Counted from the first letter of the stretch, positions 1 through 9,073 are shown. The stretch is DNA of 64,000 bases from Nonomuraea guangzhouensis (GCF_019396345.1 NZ_JAHKRM010000010.1:124001-188000), one strand, 5' to 3'. Notes: generated by a model not told the origin, from the sequence alone. Program-made: numbers and translations.

Positions 1-801
1 GTGTTCGCGGAGGTGGAGGCGGTGGTCTCGCCCGGCTGCGTGCTCGCGACCAACACCTCCTCACTCTCGCTGGCCGAGATGGGCGCCGCGCTGGAGCATC
101 CGGAGCGGCTGGTCGGCTTCCACTTCTTCAACCCGGTCGCGGTGATGCCGCTGCTGGAGATCGTCAAGGCGCCGTCGACCGACGACGCGACGCTGGCCAC
201 CGCCTTCGCCGTGGGCCGGTCGCTGAAGAAGTCGTCGGTGCTGGTGAAGGACGCGCCGGCGTTCGTGGTGAACCGGCTGCTCACCCGCTTCATGGGCGAG
301 GTGATCGCCGCGGTCGACGAGGGCACGCCGCTGGAGACGGCCGAGCACTCGCTCGACGACCTCGGGCTGCCGATGACGCCGTTCGCGCTGCTGCAGCTCG
401 TGGGCCCGGCCGTCGGCCTGCACGTGGCCGAGACGCTGCACGCGGCCTTCCCCGAGCGCTTCGGCGTCTCGGCGAACATGGCCAAGCTGGTCGCCTCCGG
501 CAAGCCGGGCGTGTACCTGCCCGACTTCTCGCTCGATCCCGAGGCGGTGGCGCTGTTCGCGGGTGGCGCCACGCCGTCCACCGCCGCCGAGGTACGGCTG
601 CGCGTGCTGCGGGCGCTGGCCGAGGAGATCCAGATCATGCTGGACGAGGGCGTGGTCGCAGCGGCGCAGGACATCGACCTGTGCATGATCCTCGGCGCCG
701 GCTGGCCGTTCCACCTGGGCGGGATCACTCCATACCTGGACAGGTCGGGTCTGGCCCGGCCGCGCTTCCTCGCGCCCGGAGTGGCCTCCGTACCCGCTTG
801 A
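1..801 (+). CDS. 3-hydroxyacyl-CoA dehydrogenase part of a FadB/FadJ-like beta-oxidation protein (5' truncated by window edge)
   Basis: This is the C-terminal 266 residues of an NAD-dependent 3-hydroxyacyl-CoA dehydrogenase, which oxidises 3-hydroxyacyl-CoA to 3-ketoacyl-CoA in fatty-acid beta-oxidation. The end of the Rossmann domain is visible (NTSSLSL), followed by the signature GFHFFNPV with its catalytic His, then KDAPAFVVNR at the start of the helical C-terminal domain, which is duplicated as in multifunctional FadB/FadJ proteins. The reading frame is open to the first base, so the GTG at position 1 is probably an internal Val codon and the true start lies upstream. The missing N-terminal part would hold the crotonase domain and the NAD-binding motif. 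Family assignment is firm; the fusion status is inferred. A hairpin terminator follows the stop codon. Confidence 0.88.
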   Translation: MFAEVEAVVSPGCVLATNTSSLSLAEMGAALEHPERLVGFHFFNPVAVMPLLEIVKAPSTDDATLATAFAVGRSLKKSSVLVKDAPAFVVNRLLTRFMGEVIAAVDEGTPLETAEHSLDDLGLPMTPFALLQLVGPAVGLHVAETLHAAFPERFGVSANMAKLVASGKPGVYLPDFSLDPEAVALFAGGATPSTAAEVRLRVLRALAEEIQIMLDEGVVAAAQDIDLCMILGAGWPFHLGGITPYLDRSGLARPRFLAPGVASVPA

Positions 802-810
802 CCCAAGCTT

Positions 811-837
811 GGGGAGGCCCGCGCGGCGGGTCTCCCC
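811..837 (+). terminator. Intrinsic terminator-like hairpin after the beta-oxidation gene
   Basis: Arms GGGGAGGCCCG and CGGGTCTCCCC pair over 11 positions with one G-U wobble around a 5-nt loop, beginning 10 nt after the stop codon. There is no clear U-tract, which is usual for actinomycete terminators. Confidence 0.6.
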
Positions 838-893
838 GGACTTGGCGCTCCGCCACGTAGCGTGATCGCCGCGCTACGAACGGAGAAGATCGA

Positions 894-1274
894 ATGATGA
901 GAGCAGCCGGCACGATCGTGTTGTGCGGCGCCGTCCTCGCGACGGCGTCCCCCGCACTCGCCGAACCAGGCCCCCAGGCGACACTGAGGATCGTCATCAT
1001 GGTGAACGACCGGCCGCTGAAGGGGGCCACCCTCACCTGTGACCCCGACGGCGGTAGCCACCCCACTCCTTCCGCGGCCTGCGAACTGCTGCGGAAGATC
1101 GACGGCGACTCGACCAAGCTGAACGTGGTGCCCAATCCCGTGTGCACCGACGAGTACGAGCGCCACACCGTCCTGGTGCGGGGCAAGTGGCACGACCGGA
1201 CGGTCAAGTGGGCCCACTCCTACCCCAACTCCTGCCAGATGAAGGCAGCAGGCGGAGCGGTCTTCACTCTCTGA
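894..1274 (+). CDS. Secreted subtilisin inhibitor-like (SSI family) protein
   Basis: A 126-residue exported protein with an N-terminal signal peptide (residues 1 to about 23, ending in ALA) and the SSI-family body: the LTCDP...G.SHP..AAC pattern near residues 44-62 and four cysteines suited to the two family disulfides (LTC/AAC and PVC/NSC). Known members are tight-binding inhibitors of subtilisin- or trypsin-like proteases secreted by actinomycetes. The reactive-loop region is VCTDEYER, which places Asp86 at the position that usually holds Met, Lys or Arg (P1). This suggests an altered target or loss of inhibition. A GGAGAAG ribosome site lies a few bases before two adjacent ATG codons; the first was chosen. 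The neighbouring permease gene converges on it. Confidence 0.85.
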   Translation: MMRAAGTIVLCGAVLATASPALAEPGPQATLRIVIMVNDRPLKGATLTCDPDGGSHPTPSAACELLRKIDGDSTKLNVVPNPVCTDEYERHTVLVRGKWHDRTVKWAHSYPNSCQMKAAGGAVFTL

Positions 1275-1304
1275 CGGCCGGCGAGGGGGTGGGCGTCCGG
1301 GCGT

Positions 1305-2771
1305 CTACCCCTTCGGGCTGGGCACCTCGACCCGGCTGTGGCGGTAGCCGTACACGAAGTAGAGCGCCGCGCCGATGATCATCCAGATCACGAACCGCAG
1401 CCACGTCTCGACCGGCAGGTTGAGCATCAGGTAGATACAGGCCAGCACCGACAGGATCGGCAGCACCGGCACGAACGGCGTACGGAAGGCCCGGTGCAGG
1501 TCGGGCCGCGTGCGACGCAGGATGATCACACCGGCCGAGACCACGACGAACGCGAAGAGCGTGCCGATGTTCACCAGTTCGGCCAGCGCCCCGAGCGAGA
1601 TGAACCCGGACAGCGCCGCGGACACCAGCCCGATGATGACCGTCAGCCGGGCCGGCGTACCGAACCTGGGGTGGACCTTCGCCAGCCCGCGCGGCAGCAG
1701 CCCGTCGCGGCACATGGCGAACAGCACCCGGCTCTGCCCCAGCATGAGGATCATCACCACGGTGGTCAGGCCGGCGATCGCGCCGATGCTGATCAGCACG
1801 GCCGCCCAGGACTGCCCGACGGCGGTGAAGGCGTCGGCGAGCGGCGCCTTCTCGCTGAGCTGGTCGTAGCGCTGCATGCCGACCACGACCACCGACACCG
1901 CGACGTACAGCACGGTGCAGATGACCAGGGAGCCGATGATGCCGCGCGGCAGGTCGCGCTGCGGCTCGATGGTCTCCTCCGCGGCGGTGGCCACGACGTC
2001 GAAGCCGATGAAGGCGAAGAACACGATCGCGGCGGCCGAGAAGATGCCGATCACGCCGAAGGCGACGGGCGTGATGCCGAACAGCACCTGGATCAGCGGC
2101 GCCTTCAGCCCCTCGACCCCCGGTGTGGACACGGGCGGGGGGATGAACGGCGAGTAGTTCGCCGCCTTGACGAAGAACAGCCCGGCCACGATGACCAGCA
2201 GGATCACCGCCACCTTGATGGCCACGATGACCAGGTTGACGCGCGCTGACAGCTTGATCCCGGCAGCCAGGATGCCGGTGAGGATCAGCACGACGATCAT
2301 CGCCGGCAGGTTGATCACCGGTTCGTCCCCGGCCATCCACGCGGGCAGCTCGAGGCCGATCGAGGACATCAGCGACGCGAAGTAGCCCGACCAGCCGACC
2401 GCCACCACGGCCGCGGCGAGCGCCATCTCCAGCATCAGGTCCCAGCCGATGACCCAGGCCGGGAACTCGCCCAGCGTGGCCAGCGAGAAGGTGTAGGCGG
2501 ACCCGGCCACGGGGATCGTCGAGGCGAACTCCGCGTAGCACAGCGCGGCCAGGCCGCAGACGATGCCCGCCGCGATGAAGGAGAACGCCACGGCGGGGCC
2601 GGCCGTCTCCTTGGCCACGCGTCCGGTCAGCACGAAGATGCCGGTGCCGACGATGACGCCGATGCCGAAGACCGTGAGGTCGACGGCGGTCAGTCGCTTT
2701 CGCAGCCGGTGCTCGGGGGCTTCGGTGTCGCGGACCGACTGCTCGACGCTCTTGGTGCGAAAGATGTCCAC
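1305..2771 (-). CDS. APC-superfamily amino acid permease (cationic amino acid transporter type)
   Basis: A 488-residue integral membrane protein with about 12 hydrophobic segments. The N-terminal signature GIGVIVGTGIFVLTG is the first broken transmembrane helix that forms the substrate site in the APC (amino acid-polyamine-organocation) superfamily, and FIGFDVVATAAEE is the conserved helix 6 region of the CAT/YfnA subgroup. It is therefore a plasma-membrane amino acid importer or antiporter; the substrate cannot be read from sequence. The start is a GTG with GGGAAG about 9 bases upstream. It lies 57 bp downstream of dxs on the same strand, so it may be read from the dxs transcript although the functions are unrelated. 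The ending converges on the SSI gene. Confidence 0.88.
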   Translation of the reverse strand: MDIFRTKSVEQSVRDTEAPEHRLRKRLTAVDLTVFGIGVIVGTGIFVLTGRVAKETAGPAVAFSFIAAGIVCGLAALCYAEFASTIPVAGSAYTFSLATLGEFPAWVIGWDLMLEMALAAAVVAVGWSGYFASLMSSIGLELPAWMAGDEPVINLPAMIVVLILTGILAAGIKLSARVNLVIVAIKVAVILLVIVAGLFFVKAANYSPFIPPPVSTPGVEGLKAPLIQVLFGITPVAFGVIGIFSAAAIVFFAFIGFDVVATAAEETIEPQRDLPRGIIGSLVICTVLYVAVSVVVVGMQRYDQLSEKAPLADAFTAVGQSWAAVLISIGAIAGLTTVVMILMLGQSRVLFAMCRDGLLPRGLAKVHPRFGTPARLTVIIGLVSAALSGFISLGALAELVNIGTLFAFVVVSAGVIILRRTRPDLHRAFRTPFVPVLPILSVLACIYLMLNLPVETWLRFVIWMIIGAALYFVYGYRHSRVEVPSPKG

Positions 2772-2828
2772 ATCCAGCGTCTTCCCTCACCCCAGGTGAT
2801 CATTCCTGTCCTGGAGGTGAGGGCGCGC

Positions 2829-4718
2829 TCAGCGTGGTGCGGACTGCCTCTCGACCTGGCTGCTCCGCTTGGCGATCGCCTCGGTGATCTCACGGGCCAG
2901 GTCCTGGGCGGTCAGCCCGATCTGGCCGAGGATCGCGGCCCGCTTGGCATGGTCGAGGAAGCGCTGCGGGATGCCGTAGCCGCGTACGGGCACGTCGACG
3001 TCGGCGTCACGCAGCAGGCGGGACACCGCGTCGCCGACGCCGCCCACGCGGCCGTTGTCCTCGACGACCGCGACCAGCTTGTGGGCGCTCGCGGCGAGCA
3101 CGAGCGCCTCGTCGAGCGGCTTGACCCAGCGCGGGTCGACCACGGTCGCCGAGATGCCCTGCGCGTCGAGCAGGACGGCGGCGTCCATGCAGACCCGCGC
3201 CATCGGGCCGACGCCCACCAGCAGCACGTCGGGGTCGCCCGCGCGCAGCACGTCCATCTCGCCCAGCTTGCCGACGGCCTCGATCGGCTCGGCGACCGGG
3301 CCCTTGGGGAAGCGCAGCACGGTCGGCCCGTCGGAGATCTCCACGGCCTCGCCGAGCAGCTCGGTCAGCCGCTCGCCGTCGCGCGGCACGGCGATCTTCA
3401 GGCCGGGTACGACCTGCAGGATCGACAGGTCCCACATGCCGTTGTGGCTGGCTCCGTCGTCGCCGGTGACACCCGCCCGGTCGAGCACCACGGTGACGGG
3501 CAGCCGGTGCAGCGCCACGTCCATGAGCAGCTGGTCGAAGGCCCGGTTGAGGAAGGTCGCGTAGACGGCCACGACCGGGTGCATGCCGCCGAGCGCCAGC
3601 CCGGCGGCGCTGGTCAGGGCGTGCTGCTCGGCGATGCCGACGTCGTAGATGCGGTCGGGGTAGGCCTCGGCGAAGGCGGCCAGGCCGGTCGGGTGGAGCA
3701 TCGCGGCGGTGATGGCGACCAGGTCCTCGCGGTCCTTGCCGAGCCTGACCAGCTCCTCGCTGAACACGTTGGTCCAGATGCGGCCCTTGGGCTTCTCGGC
3801 GCCGGTGGCCCGGTCGAAGGCGCCGGGCGAGTGGAACTGGTCCTCGTCGTGGTTCTCGGCCGGTGAGTAGCCGCGGCCCTTCTGGGTGAGCGCGTGCACG
3901 ATGACCGGGCCGCGGAAGTCGCGGGCCTTGCGCAGCGCCGCCTCCATGGCCTGCTCGTCGTGGCCGTCGATCGGGCCGACGTACTTCAGGCCGAGGTCCT
4001 CGAACATCACCTGCGGGGCCAGGACGTCCTTGACGCCCTTCTTGATGCCGTGCAGGGCGTCGTAGAGCACGGGAACGTTCCCGAGCTTCTCCTTGACGAA
4101 CTCGAGCATGTCCTCATAGCGGCGGTTGACCCGCAGCGACGACAGGTGGGAGGCCAGCCCGCCGATCGTCGGCGAGTAGGAGCGGCCGTTGTCGTTGACC
4201 ACGATGACGAGCCGCAGGTCCTTGCCCGCCGCGATGTTGTTGAGCGCCTCCCAGGCCATGCCGCCGGTCAGCGCGCCGTCGCCGATCACCGCGATGGCCG
4301 TGCGGTCGTGCTCGCCGCGCAGCTTGAACGCCTTGGCCAGGCCGTCGGCGTAGGACAGCGCGGTGGAGGCGTGGGAGTTCTCGACGAAATCGTGCTCGGA
4401 CTCGGCCTGGCTCGGGTAGCCGGACAGGCCGCCCTCCTGCTTCAGCGCGCCGAAGCCGGCGGCCCGGCCGGTGAGCAGTTTATGAACGTACGACTGATGG
4501 CCCGTGTCCCAGACGATCGGGTCGCGCGGCGAGTCGAAGACGCGGTGCAGTGCGATGGTGAGCTCCACCACACCGAGGTTGGGGCCGAGATGGCCGCCGA
4601 ACCGGGCGCACGAGTCGACGAGCAGGTCTCGGATCTCCCCCGCCAGCAGCGGCAGATCCTCCGCATCCAGGCGTTTGACGTCGTGAGGTCCCTTTACCGA
4701 GCCCAGCAACCCGCTCAC
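2829..4718 (-). CDS. dxs: 1-deoxy-D-xylulose-5-phosphate synthase
   Basis: A 629-residue thiamine-diphosphate enzyme that condenses pyruvate and glyceraldehyde 3-phosphate to DXP, the first step of the MEP route to isoprenoids. The transketolase-like fold is clear: GHLGPNLGVVELT near residue 42, WDTGHQSYVHKLLTG near 70, the ThDP motif GDGALTGGMAWEALNN near 143, the second pyrimidine-binding domain with YDVGIAEQHAL around residue 360, and DRAGVTGDDGASHNGMWDL near 415. The length matches the family. It starts at ATG 4718 and is divergent from the first metallopeptidase gene. Nothing in the flanks indicates a dedicated isoprenoid cluster, so this is probably the housekeeping copy. Confidence 0.97.
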   Translation of the reverse strand: MSGLLGSVKGPHDVKRLDAEDLPLLAGEIRDLLVDSCARFGGHLGPNLGVVELTIALHRVFDSPRDPIVWDTGHQSYVHKLLTGRAAGFGALKQEGGLSGYPSQAESEHDFVENSHASTALSYADGLAKAFKLRGEHDRTAIAVIGDGALTGGMAWEALNNIAAGKDLRLVIVVNDNGRSYSPTIGGLASHLSSLRVNRRYEDMLEFVKEKLGNVPVLYDALHGIKKGVKDVLAPQVMFEDLGLKYVGPIDGHDEQAMEAALRKARDFRGPVIVHALTQKGRGYSPAENHDEDQFHSPGAFDRATGAEKPKGRIWTNVFSEELVRLGKDREDLVAITAAMLHPTGLAAFAEAYPDRIYDVGIAEQHALTSAAGLALGGMHPVVAVYATFLNRAFDQLLMDVALHRLPVTVVLDRAGVTGDDGASHNGMWDLSILQVVPGLKIAVPRDGERLTELLGEAVEISDGPTVLRFPKGPVAEPIEAVGKLGEMDVLRAGDPDVLLVGVGPMARVCMDAAVLLDAQGISATVVDPRWVKPLDEALVLAASAHKLVAVVEDNGRVGGVGDAVSRLLRDADVDVPVRGYGIPQRFLDHAKRAAILGQIGLTAQDLAREITEAIAKRSSQVERQSAPR

Positions 4719-4841
4719 GGATGCGATCCCCTCTGCTCCTGTGCGCTAACGGGACCGAGTCTAGTTCGTGCGCGCCTCACTGACTCCATCGAGTCAAATC
4801 CACCCACATTTGTCCGATCTTGACCTAGTCTTTCCTTCACT

Positions 4842-5693
4842 ATGAACACTCTCCCCATGAAGAAACTGTCGTCCCTCGTGGTCGCCGGCGCGGTCATCGC
4901 GCTGGCCGGCGCGGGTACGGCGACAGCCGCCACAACGCCCGTCAGCGCGGGTCAGCAGGTCGTCAAGCAGGCCGCCCAGCAGGCGGCACCGCCCCGCGGC
5001 AAGGCCGCCGCGACGGCGAACCCGCTGTACAAGACGGGACGGCTCGCCAGCTCCAACTGTTCGCCCGGCGCCCTGCCCAAGGGCAGCACGACGGCCTACA
5101 AGCGCTTCCTCACCACCGTGACCAACTGCCTGAACCGCTCCTGGGCCTCCCAGTTCCGCAAGGCCGGGCTCTCGTTCAGCAAGCCGCGGCTGCGCATCAT
5201 CACCAGGAAGGTCCGTACGCCTTGCGGACCGTGGAGCACGGGCGCCGACGGCGTCTACTGCTCGACCGACCGCACGATGTACATGTTGATCACCAAGACC
5301 CAGCTGCGCCAGCCGTTCTCGCTCGGCATCACCCGGCTGATGGCGCACGAGTACGGCCACCACGTCCAGAGCGTGTCGGGCATCTGGAACTACTACTGGG
5401 CCGCCAGGAACGCCAGCGGCAAGTCCGGCCAGCTCGCGCTGTCGCGCCGCTCGGAGCTGCAGGCCGAGTGCTTCTCCTCGGTCTTCATGCGCACGGTCAC
5501 GAACACGCTGCCCGTCGACTCGCGCGAGTGGGACTACACCGTTGACTGGTTCCGCAAGAACGGCGCCAAGGGCTGGCCGCAGAACGACCACGGCCGGGGC
5601 CCGACGCAGGCTTACTGGATGAACCGCGGCTACGGCTCGGCCTCGCCCGGCTCCTGCAACACGTGGTCCGCGTCCACGCGTACCGTCACCTGA
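4842..5693 (+). CDS. Secreted neutral zinc metallopeptidase (YpfJ/Zn_peptidase family), copy 1
   Basis: A 283-residue exported protein. A signal peptide covers roughly residues 1-30 (MKK start of the n-region, then a Val/Ala-rich core ending in TATAA). The zinc-peptidase motif HEYGHHVQ lies near residue 170 and is followed about 35 residues later by ELQAECF, which supplies the third ligand and is diagnostic of the neutral zinc metallopeptidase family. It should act outside the cell; the substrate is unknown. No Shine-Dalgarno precedes either possible ATG (4842 or 4857). A TAGTCT hexamer at 4826-4831 would start transcription a few bases before 4842, so a leaderless or nearly leaderless mRNA is likely. 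It is a paralogue of the next gene, from which it is separated by a terminator. Confidence 0.87.
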   Translation: MNTLPMKKLSSLVVAGAVIALAGAGTATAATTPVSAGQQVVKQAAQQAAPPRGKAAATANPLYKTGRLASSNCSPGALPKGSTTAYKRFLTTVTNCLNRSWASQFRKAGLSFSKPRLRIITRKVRTPCGPWSTGADGVYCSTDRTMYMLITKTQLRQPFSLGITRLMAHEYGHHVQSVSGIWNYYWAARNASGKSGQLALSRRSELQAECFSSVFMRTVTNTLPVDSREWDYTVDWFRKNGAKGWPQNDHGRGPTQAYWMNRGYGSASPGSCNTWSASTRTVT

Positions 5694-5704
5694 TTTCTGC
5701 CCTG

Positions 5705-5735
5705 ATGCGGCCGTGCCTTACCGGCGCGGCCGCAT
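5705..5735 (+). terminator. Intrinsic terminator after metallopeptidase copy 1
   Basis: A perfect 9-bp stem (ATGCGGCCG / CGGCCGCAT) with a 13-nt loop starts 12 nt after the stop codon and is followed by a short T-containing run. It separates the two paralogous metallopeptidase genes into independent transcripts. Confidence 0.72.
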
Positions 5736-5802
5736 TGCGCTTTCTGGACAAAGCACAAGACTCCCGAACGTAGCCCCATCTAGTGGTCTAGTATCCGCGA
5801 TC

Positions 5803-6573
5803 GTGCGTATACCCCTTATCGCCGCATGTGTCGGCATGGTCGTGGGTTTGGCCCTCTCTGGGACGGCCAACGCGGAGACCAAGGCACCGCAGGCCGCGCC
5901 GCCCGCCGTACTGGCCAAGAACAAGATCTACGGGTCTGGCACCCCGTCGGCGCAGTCGTGCGCGATCCCCGGGATCCGCCAGGGCAGCGCCGCCTCGCTC
6001 AAGACCTTCCACCTGGCCATGGCCAGGTGCGCCAACACCTTCTGGGCCACCAGGTTCAGGGCCGCCGGGCTGCGTTACAGCCCGCCGAAGATCGCCATCA
6101 CGACCGGCACCGGGTCGGTCTGCGGCAAGATCACCAGCAACGGCGCCCAGTACTGCCCCGCGCAGCGCACGATCGCCATCCGGATCATGAAGCGGGACCT
6201 GCGGGACCCGTTCCGGATGAACCTCGCGCACTCCATCGCCCACGAGATCGGCCACCACGTCCAGCAGCTCACCGGCATGCTGGACGAGCAGAACAGGCTC
6301 TACTGGCGAGCCGGAGGGAGCGCGCGCACGATACTCAGCCACCGCCTGGAGATGCAGGCCGAGTGCTTCGCCGGCGTCTTCTACAGCGCCACGCTCGACT
6401 CCATCGACCCGGGCATCACCTGGGACCAGTGGACCGACGCCGTGAGCAGGGCCGGGGAGAGCAAGGTCCACGGCAAGCCGCGCAACCTCGCCTACTGGCA
6501 GGAACGCGGCTACAGCGGCGCATCGGCCCGTTCCTGCAACACCTGGACCGCGCCGCCGAGCCGGGTCTCCTAA
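5803..6573 (+). CDS. Secreted neutral zinc metallopeptidase, copy 2
   Basis: This paralogue of the preceding gene has the same layout: signal peptide (from VRIPLIAAC through a hydrophobic core to TANAE), then a body containing HEIGHHVQQLTG and RLEMQAECFAG, the zinc ligands and glutamate of the YpfJ-type family. The GTG at 5803 is preferred over the longer in-frame start at 5713 because the signal peptide begins there and a TAGTAT -10-like hexamer (5789-5794) would put the transcription start at or within two bases of this GTG, giving a leaderless message. The predicted protein is 256 residues. Four cysteines are shared with copy 1. Its stop codon overlaps the stop of the convergent ROK gene by four bases. 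Confidence 0.85.
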   Translation: MRIPLIAACVGMVVGLALSGTANAETKAPQAAPPAVLAKNKIYGSGTPSAQSCAIPGIRQGSAASLKTFHLAMARCANTFWATRFRAAGLRYSPPKIAITTGTGSVCGKITSNGAQYCPAQRTIAIRIMKRDLRDPFRMNLAHSIAHEIGHHVQQLTGMLDEQNRLYWRAGGSARTILSHRLEMQAECFAGVFYSATLDSIDPGITWDQWTDAVSRAGESKVHGKPRNLAYWQERGYSGASARSCNTWTAPPSRVS

Positions 6574-7775
6574 CCGTTCGCCCTGGCCAGCACTTCCAGA
6601 GGATCCGCGAGCACGTGGGCGAAGGCCAGCTCGGCCGCGCCCACGAGCGTCGCGTCATCGGCCAATGACGACGTGCGCAGCCGCAGCTTCTCCCGCTGCG
6701 GCGCCATGGCGTGCAGCGTCAACCTGGTCCGCACCTGAGCGGCCGAGCCGAGGTAGATCTCCCGCAGCATCCCGCCGAAGATGACCATCTCCGGGTTGAA
6801 GATGTTGACCAGGTTGGCGACGCCCAGGCCGAGCCAGTCGCCGACCTTCTTGAGCGCCTCCTGGGCCACGATGTCGCCCCGGTCGGCGGCGTCGACCACC
6901 GCCCGCACCGCGTCCCTGCCGTGCTGCTCGCCGGCCAGCCGGCCCGCGGTCTCCAGCAGGGTCCGCTCCCCTACCTCGGCCTCCAGGCAGCCGTGCGAAC
7001 CGCAGCCGCAGGCCCGCCCGCCGGGGTTGACGACCATGTGGCCGACCTCGCCGCCGTAGCCGTCGTGACCGCCCAGCAGGTGACCGCCCGCGATGATGCC
7101 GCCGCCGATGCCGACGTCTCCGTGCAGGTAGATGAGGTCTCTGACGGCGGCTCCGACGCCGCGGCTGTGCTCGGCCAGCGCGGCCAGGTTGGCGTCGTTG
7201 CCCACGCTGACGGGCAGGCCAAGGCCCAGCCTGCGGCCCAGCGCCTCGCCGAACGGCACCTCGTCGGCGCCGAGGTTGGGACCGAACCTGATCACGCCGT
7301 CGCCCTTGCGCACCCCGCCGGAGACCGCCGCCGCCGCACCCACGCAGACCGTGTCGTCCCTGGTCTTGCGCCGCATCTGCCGGGCGAAGCCGGCCAGGAT
7401 CCCGGTCAGCTCCTCCAGCTCGAACGGGCCGCGCAGGCGTACGGCCTCCCTGCGGTCGAGGATCACCCCGCCCAGCCCGACGCGCGCGACGGCCAGCCGG
7501 TCGGGGCCGACGTCGAAGGCGAACACGTAGACCCGCGCCGACTCGGGACGCACCACGAGCGAGGGACGGCCGGCGCGGCCCGTCTCTCGCGGCAGCTCCT
7601 CGCGTACCAGCCCGGCGGCGGTGAGGTCGGAGGTGAGCGCCATGATCGTGCTGCGGTTGAGACCCATCTTCGACGTCAGCTCGGCGCGGGAGATCGGCCC
7701 GCCCAGATGAACGTGGCGCAGGAGGGCACCCAGGTTGTGACGCCTGATGTCCTCCTGTGAGGGGCCGGCACGCAT
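6570..7775 (-). CDS. ROK-family transcriptional regulator of the adjacent sugar ABC operon
   Basis: A 401-residue regulator. An N-terminal winged helix-turn-helix (residues about 8-70, containing SRAELTSKMGLNRSTIMALTSDL) is joined to a ROK sugar-kinase-like domain. The ROK zinc motif CGCGSHGCLE and the preceding GGEVGHMVVNPGG are intact, and the glycine-rich phosphate-binding region GDVGIGGGIIAGG is present. ROK repressors release DNA on sugar binding; XylR is the best known. The ATG at 7775 has AAGGAAG seven bases upstream; longer in-frame starts would run into the permease gene. It is the last gene of the binding protein-ATPase-permease operon, so autogenous control by the imported sugar is likely. 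The ligand is inferred from the neighbours to be xylose or a similar pentose. Confidence 0.9.
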   Translation of the reverse strand: MRAGPSQEDIRRHNLGALLRHVHLGGPISRAELTSKMGLNRSTIMALTSDLTAAGLVREELPRETGRAGRPSLVVRPESARVYVFAFDVGPDRLAVARVGLGGVILDRREAVRLRGPFELEELTGILAGFARQMRRKTRDDTVCVGAAAAVSGGVRKGDGVIRFGPNLGADEVPFGEALGRRLGLGLPVSVGNDANLAALAEHSRGVGAAVRDLIYLHGDVGIGGGIIAGGHLLGGHDGYGGEVGHMVVNPGGRACGCGSHGCLEAEVGERTLLETAGRLAGEQHGRDAVRAVVDAADRGDIVAQEALKKVGDWLGLGVANLVNIFNPEMVIFGGMLREIYLGSAAQVRTRLTLHAMAPQREKLRLRTSSLADDATLVGAAELAFAHVLADPLEVLARANG

Positions 7776-7810
7776 CGTCTGAGCTTCCTTAAAGGGGTGG
7801 GAGTCGCTGA

Positions 7811-9073
7811 TCACCTTAGACCAGCGGCAGCCGCCCGCTTGCGCGCCAGTGCGTCGACACCCGCGGCCAGGAGCAGGACGAACCCGGTGACCAGGTATTT
7901 CACGCTCGCACCGTACCCCATCAGCCCCATGCCGTTCTCGATGACCGCGACCACGGCGCCGCCGAGTATCGCGTCGAGCACCCGCCCCTTCCCGCCGAAC
8001 AGGCTGGTGCCGCCGATGACCGCGGCGCCGACCGCGTACAGCAGCACGGAGCTGCCGCCGGTGTTCGGGTCGACCGAGCTGGCCCGGGAGGCGGCGATGA
8101 TGCCGCCGACGGCGGCCATCGAGGAGCAGATCACGAACGCGCTGATCCTGATCCGGTCGACGCCGATACCGGCCCGGCGCGCGGCCTCCGCGTTCCCGCC
8201 GACCGCGTAGATGTGCCTGCCGAACGCGGTACGGCGGAGCACGAACGTCCACGCGACCAGCAGCACGAGGATCACGGGCACCACGATCGGCACACCCATG
8301 AGGGAGCTGATGGCCGGGTTGCGGGACCGCTCCAGGTTGAGCACGTAGACGACGACGCCGCCGATGACCGCCAGCGCCCCCACCCGGGCGCCGATCAGCG
8401 AGAGCGGGTCGGCGATCAGCCCGCGCTTGGCCCGCCTCCGCGACCTGACGAGCTGGAGGGCGGCATAGACGGCCACGCAGGCGGCGAAGAGCGCCCAGCC
8501 GAGCCAGACCGGCAGGTTCTTGTTGGCGATGGCGACGATGACGGAGTCCCGGATCGAGATGTTCGTCCCCTCGTCGACCAGCACCAGGACCAGACCCTGG
8601 AAGGCGAGGAAGGCCGCCAGCGTCACCACGAACGACGGTATGCCCACCTTGGCCACCAGCGTGCCGAGCACGGTGCCGATGACCACGCCGGTGAGGATGG
8701 CGGCCGCCACGCAGACGTACCAGGGCAGGCCCATGTTGGTGAGCGTCACCGCGAGCACCGCCGCACACACGCCGCTGGCGAAACCGGCCGACAGGTCGAT
8801 CTCGCCGAGCAGCAGGACGAAGACCAGGCCCATCGCGATCACCGTGACGGCGGCGCCCTGGGTGAACAGGTTCGCGATGTTGATCGCCGTCATGAACGCG
8901 GGACGTGCGATGGCGAAGACGGTGCAGAGCACGAGCAGCCCGAGCACGGCCGGCAACGCGCCCATGTCGCCGCCGCGTACCCGCTCGATGTAGGCGGTGA
9001 CGCTGTGCCCGATCGACGGCGACTGCGTCGCGGTGACGATCGCCTCGCCGGGGAGTTCCTTGACCTTGTTCAT
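7811..9073 (-). CDS. xylH: Sugar ABC transporter permease, XylH-like
   Basis: A 420-residue membrane protein of the BPD_transp_2 (ribose/xylose) permease family. There are about 10 hydrophobic segments, with the family hallmarks LLLGEIDLSAG near residue 95, VGIPSFVVTLAAF in the middle, and the cytoplasmic coupling region GRHIYAVGGNAEAARRAGI near residue 300. It translocates the sugar delivered by the binding protein encoded at 9884. Length and the long insertion between the two halves fit XylH better than the shorter RbsC. The ATG at 9073 overlaps the ATPase stop codon (ATGA), so translation is coupled. Confidence 0.9.
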   Translation of the reverse strand: MNKVKELPGEAIVTATQSPSIGHSVTAYIERVRGGDMGALPAVLGLLVLCTVFAIARPAFMTAINIANLFTQGAAVTVIAMGLVFVLLLGEIDLSAGFASGVCAAVLAVTLTNMGLPWYVCVAAAILTGVVIGTVLGTLVAKVGIPSFVVTLAAFLAFQGLVLVLVDEGTNISIRDSVIVAIANKNLPVWLGWALFAACVAVYAALQLVRSRRRAKRGLIADPLSLIGARVGALAVIGGVVVYVLNLERSRNPAISSLMGVPIVVPVILVLLVAWTFVLRRTAFGRHIYAVGGNAEAARRAGIGVDRIRISAFVICSSMAAVGGIIAASRASSVDPNTGGSSVLLYAVGAAVIGGTSLFGGKGRVLDAILGGAVVAVIENGMGLMGYGASVKYLVTGFVLLLAAGVDALARKRAAAAGLR

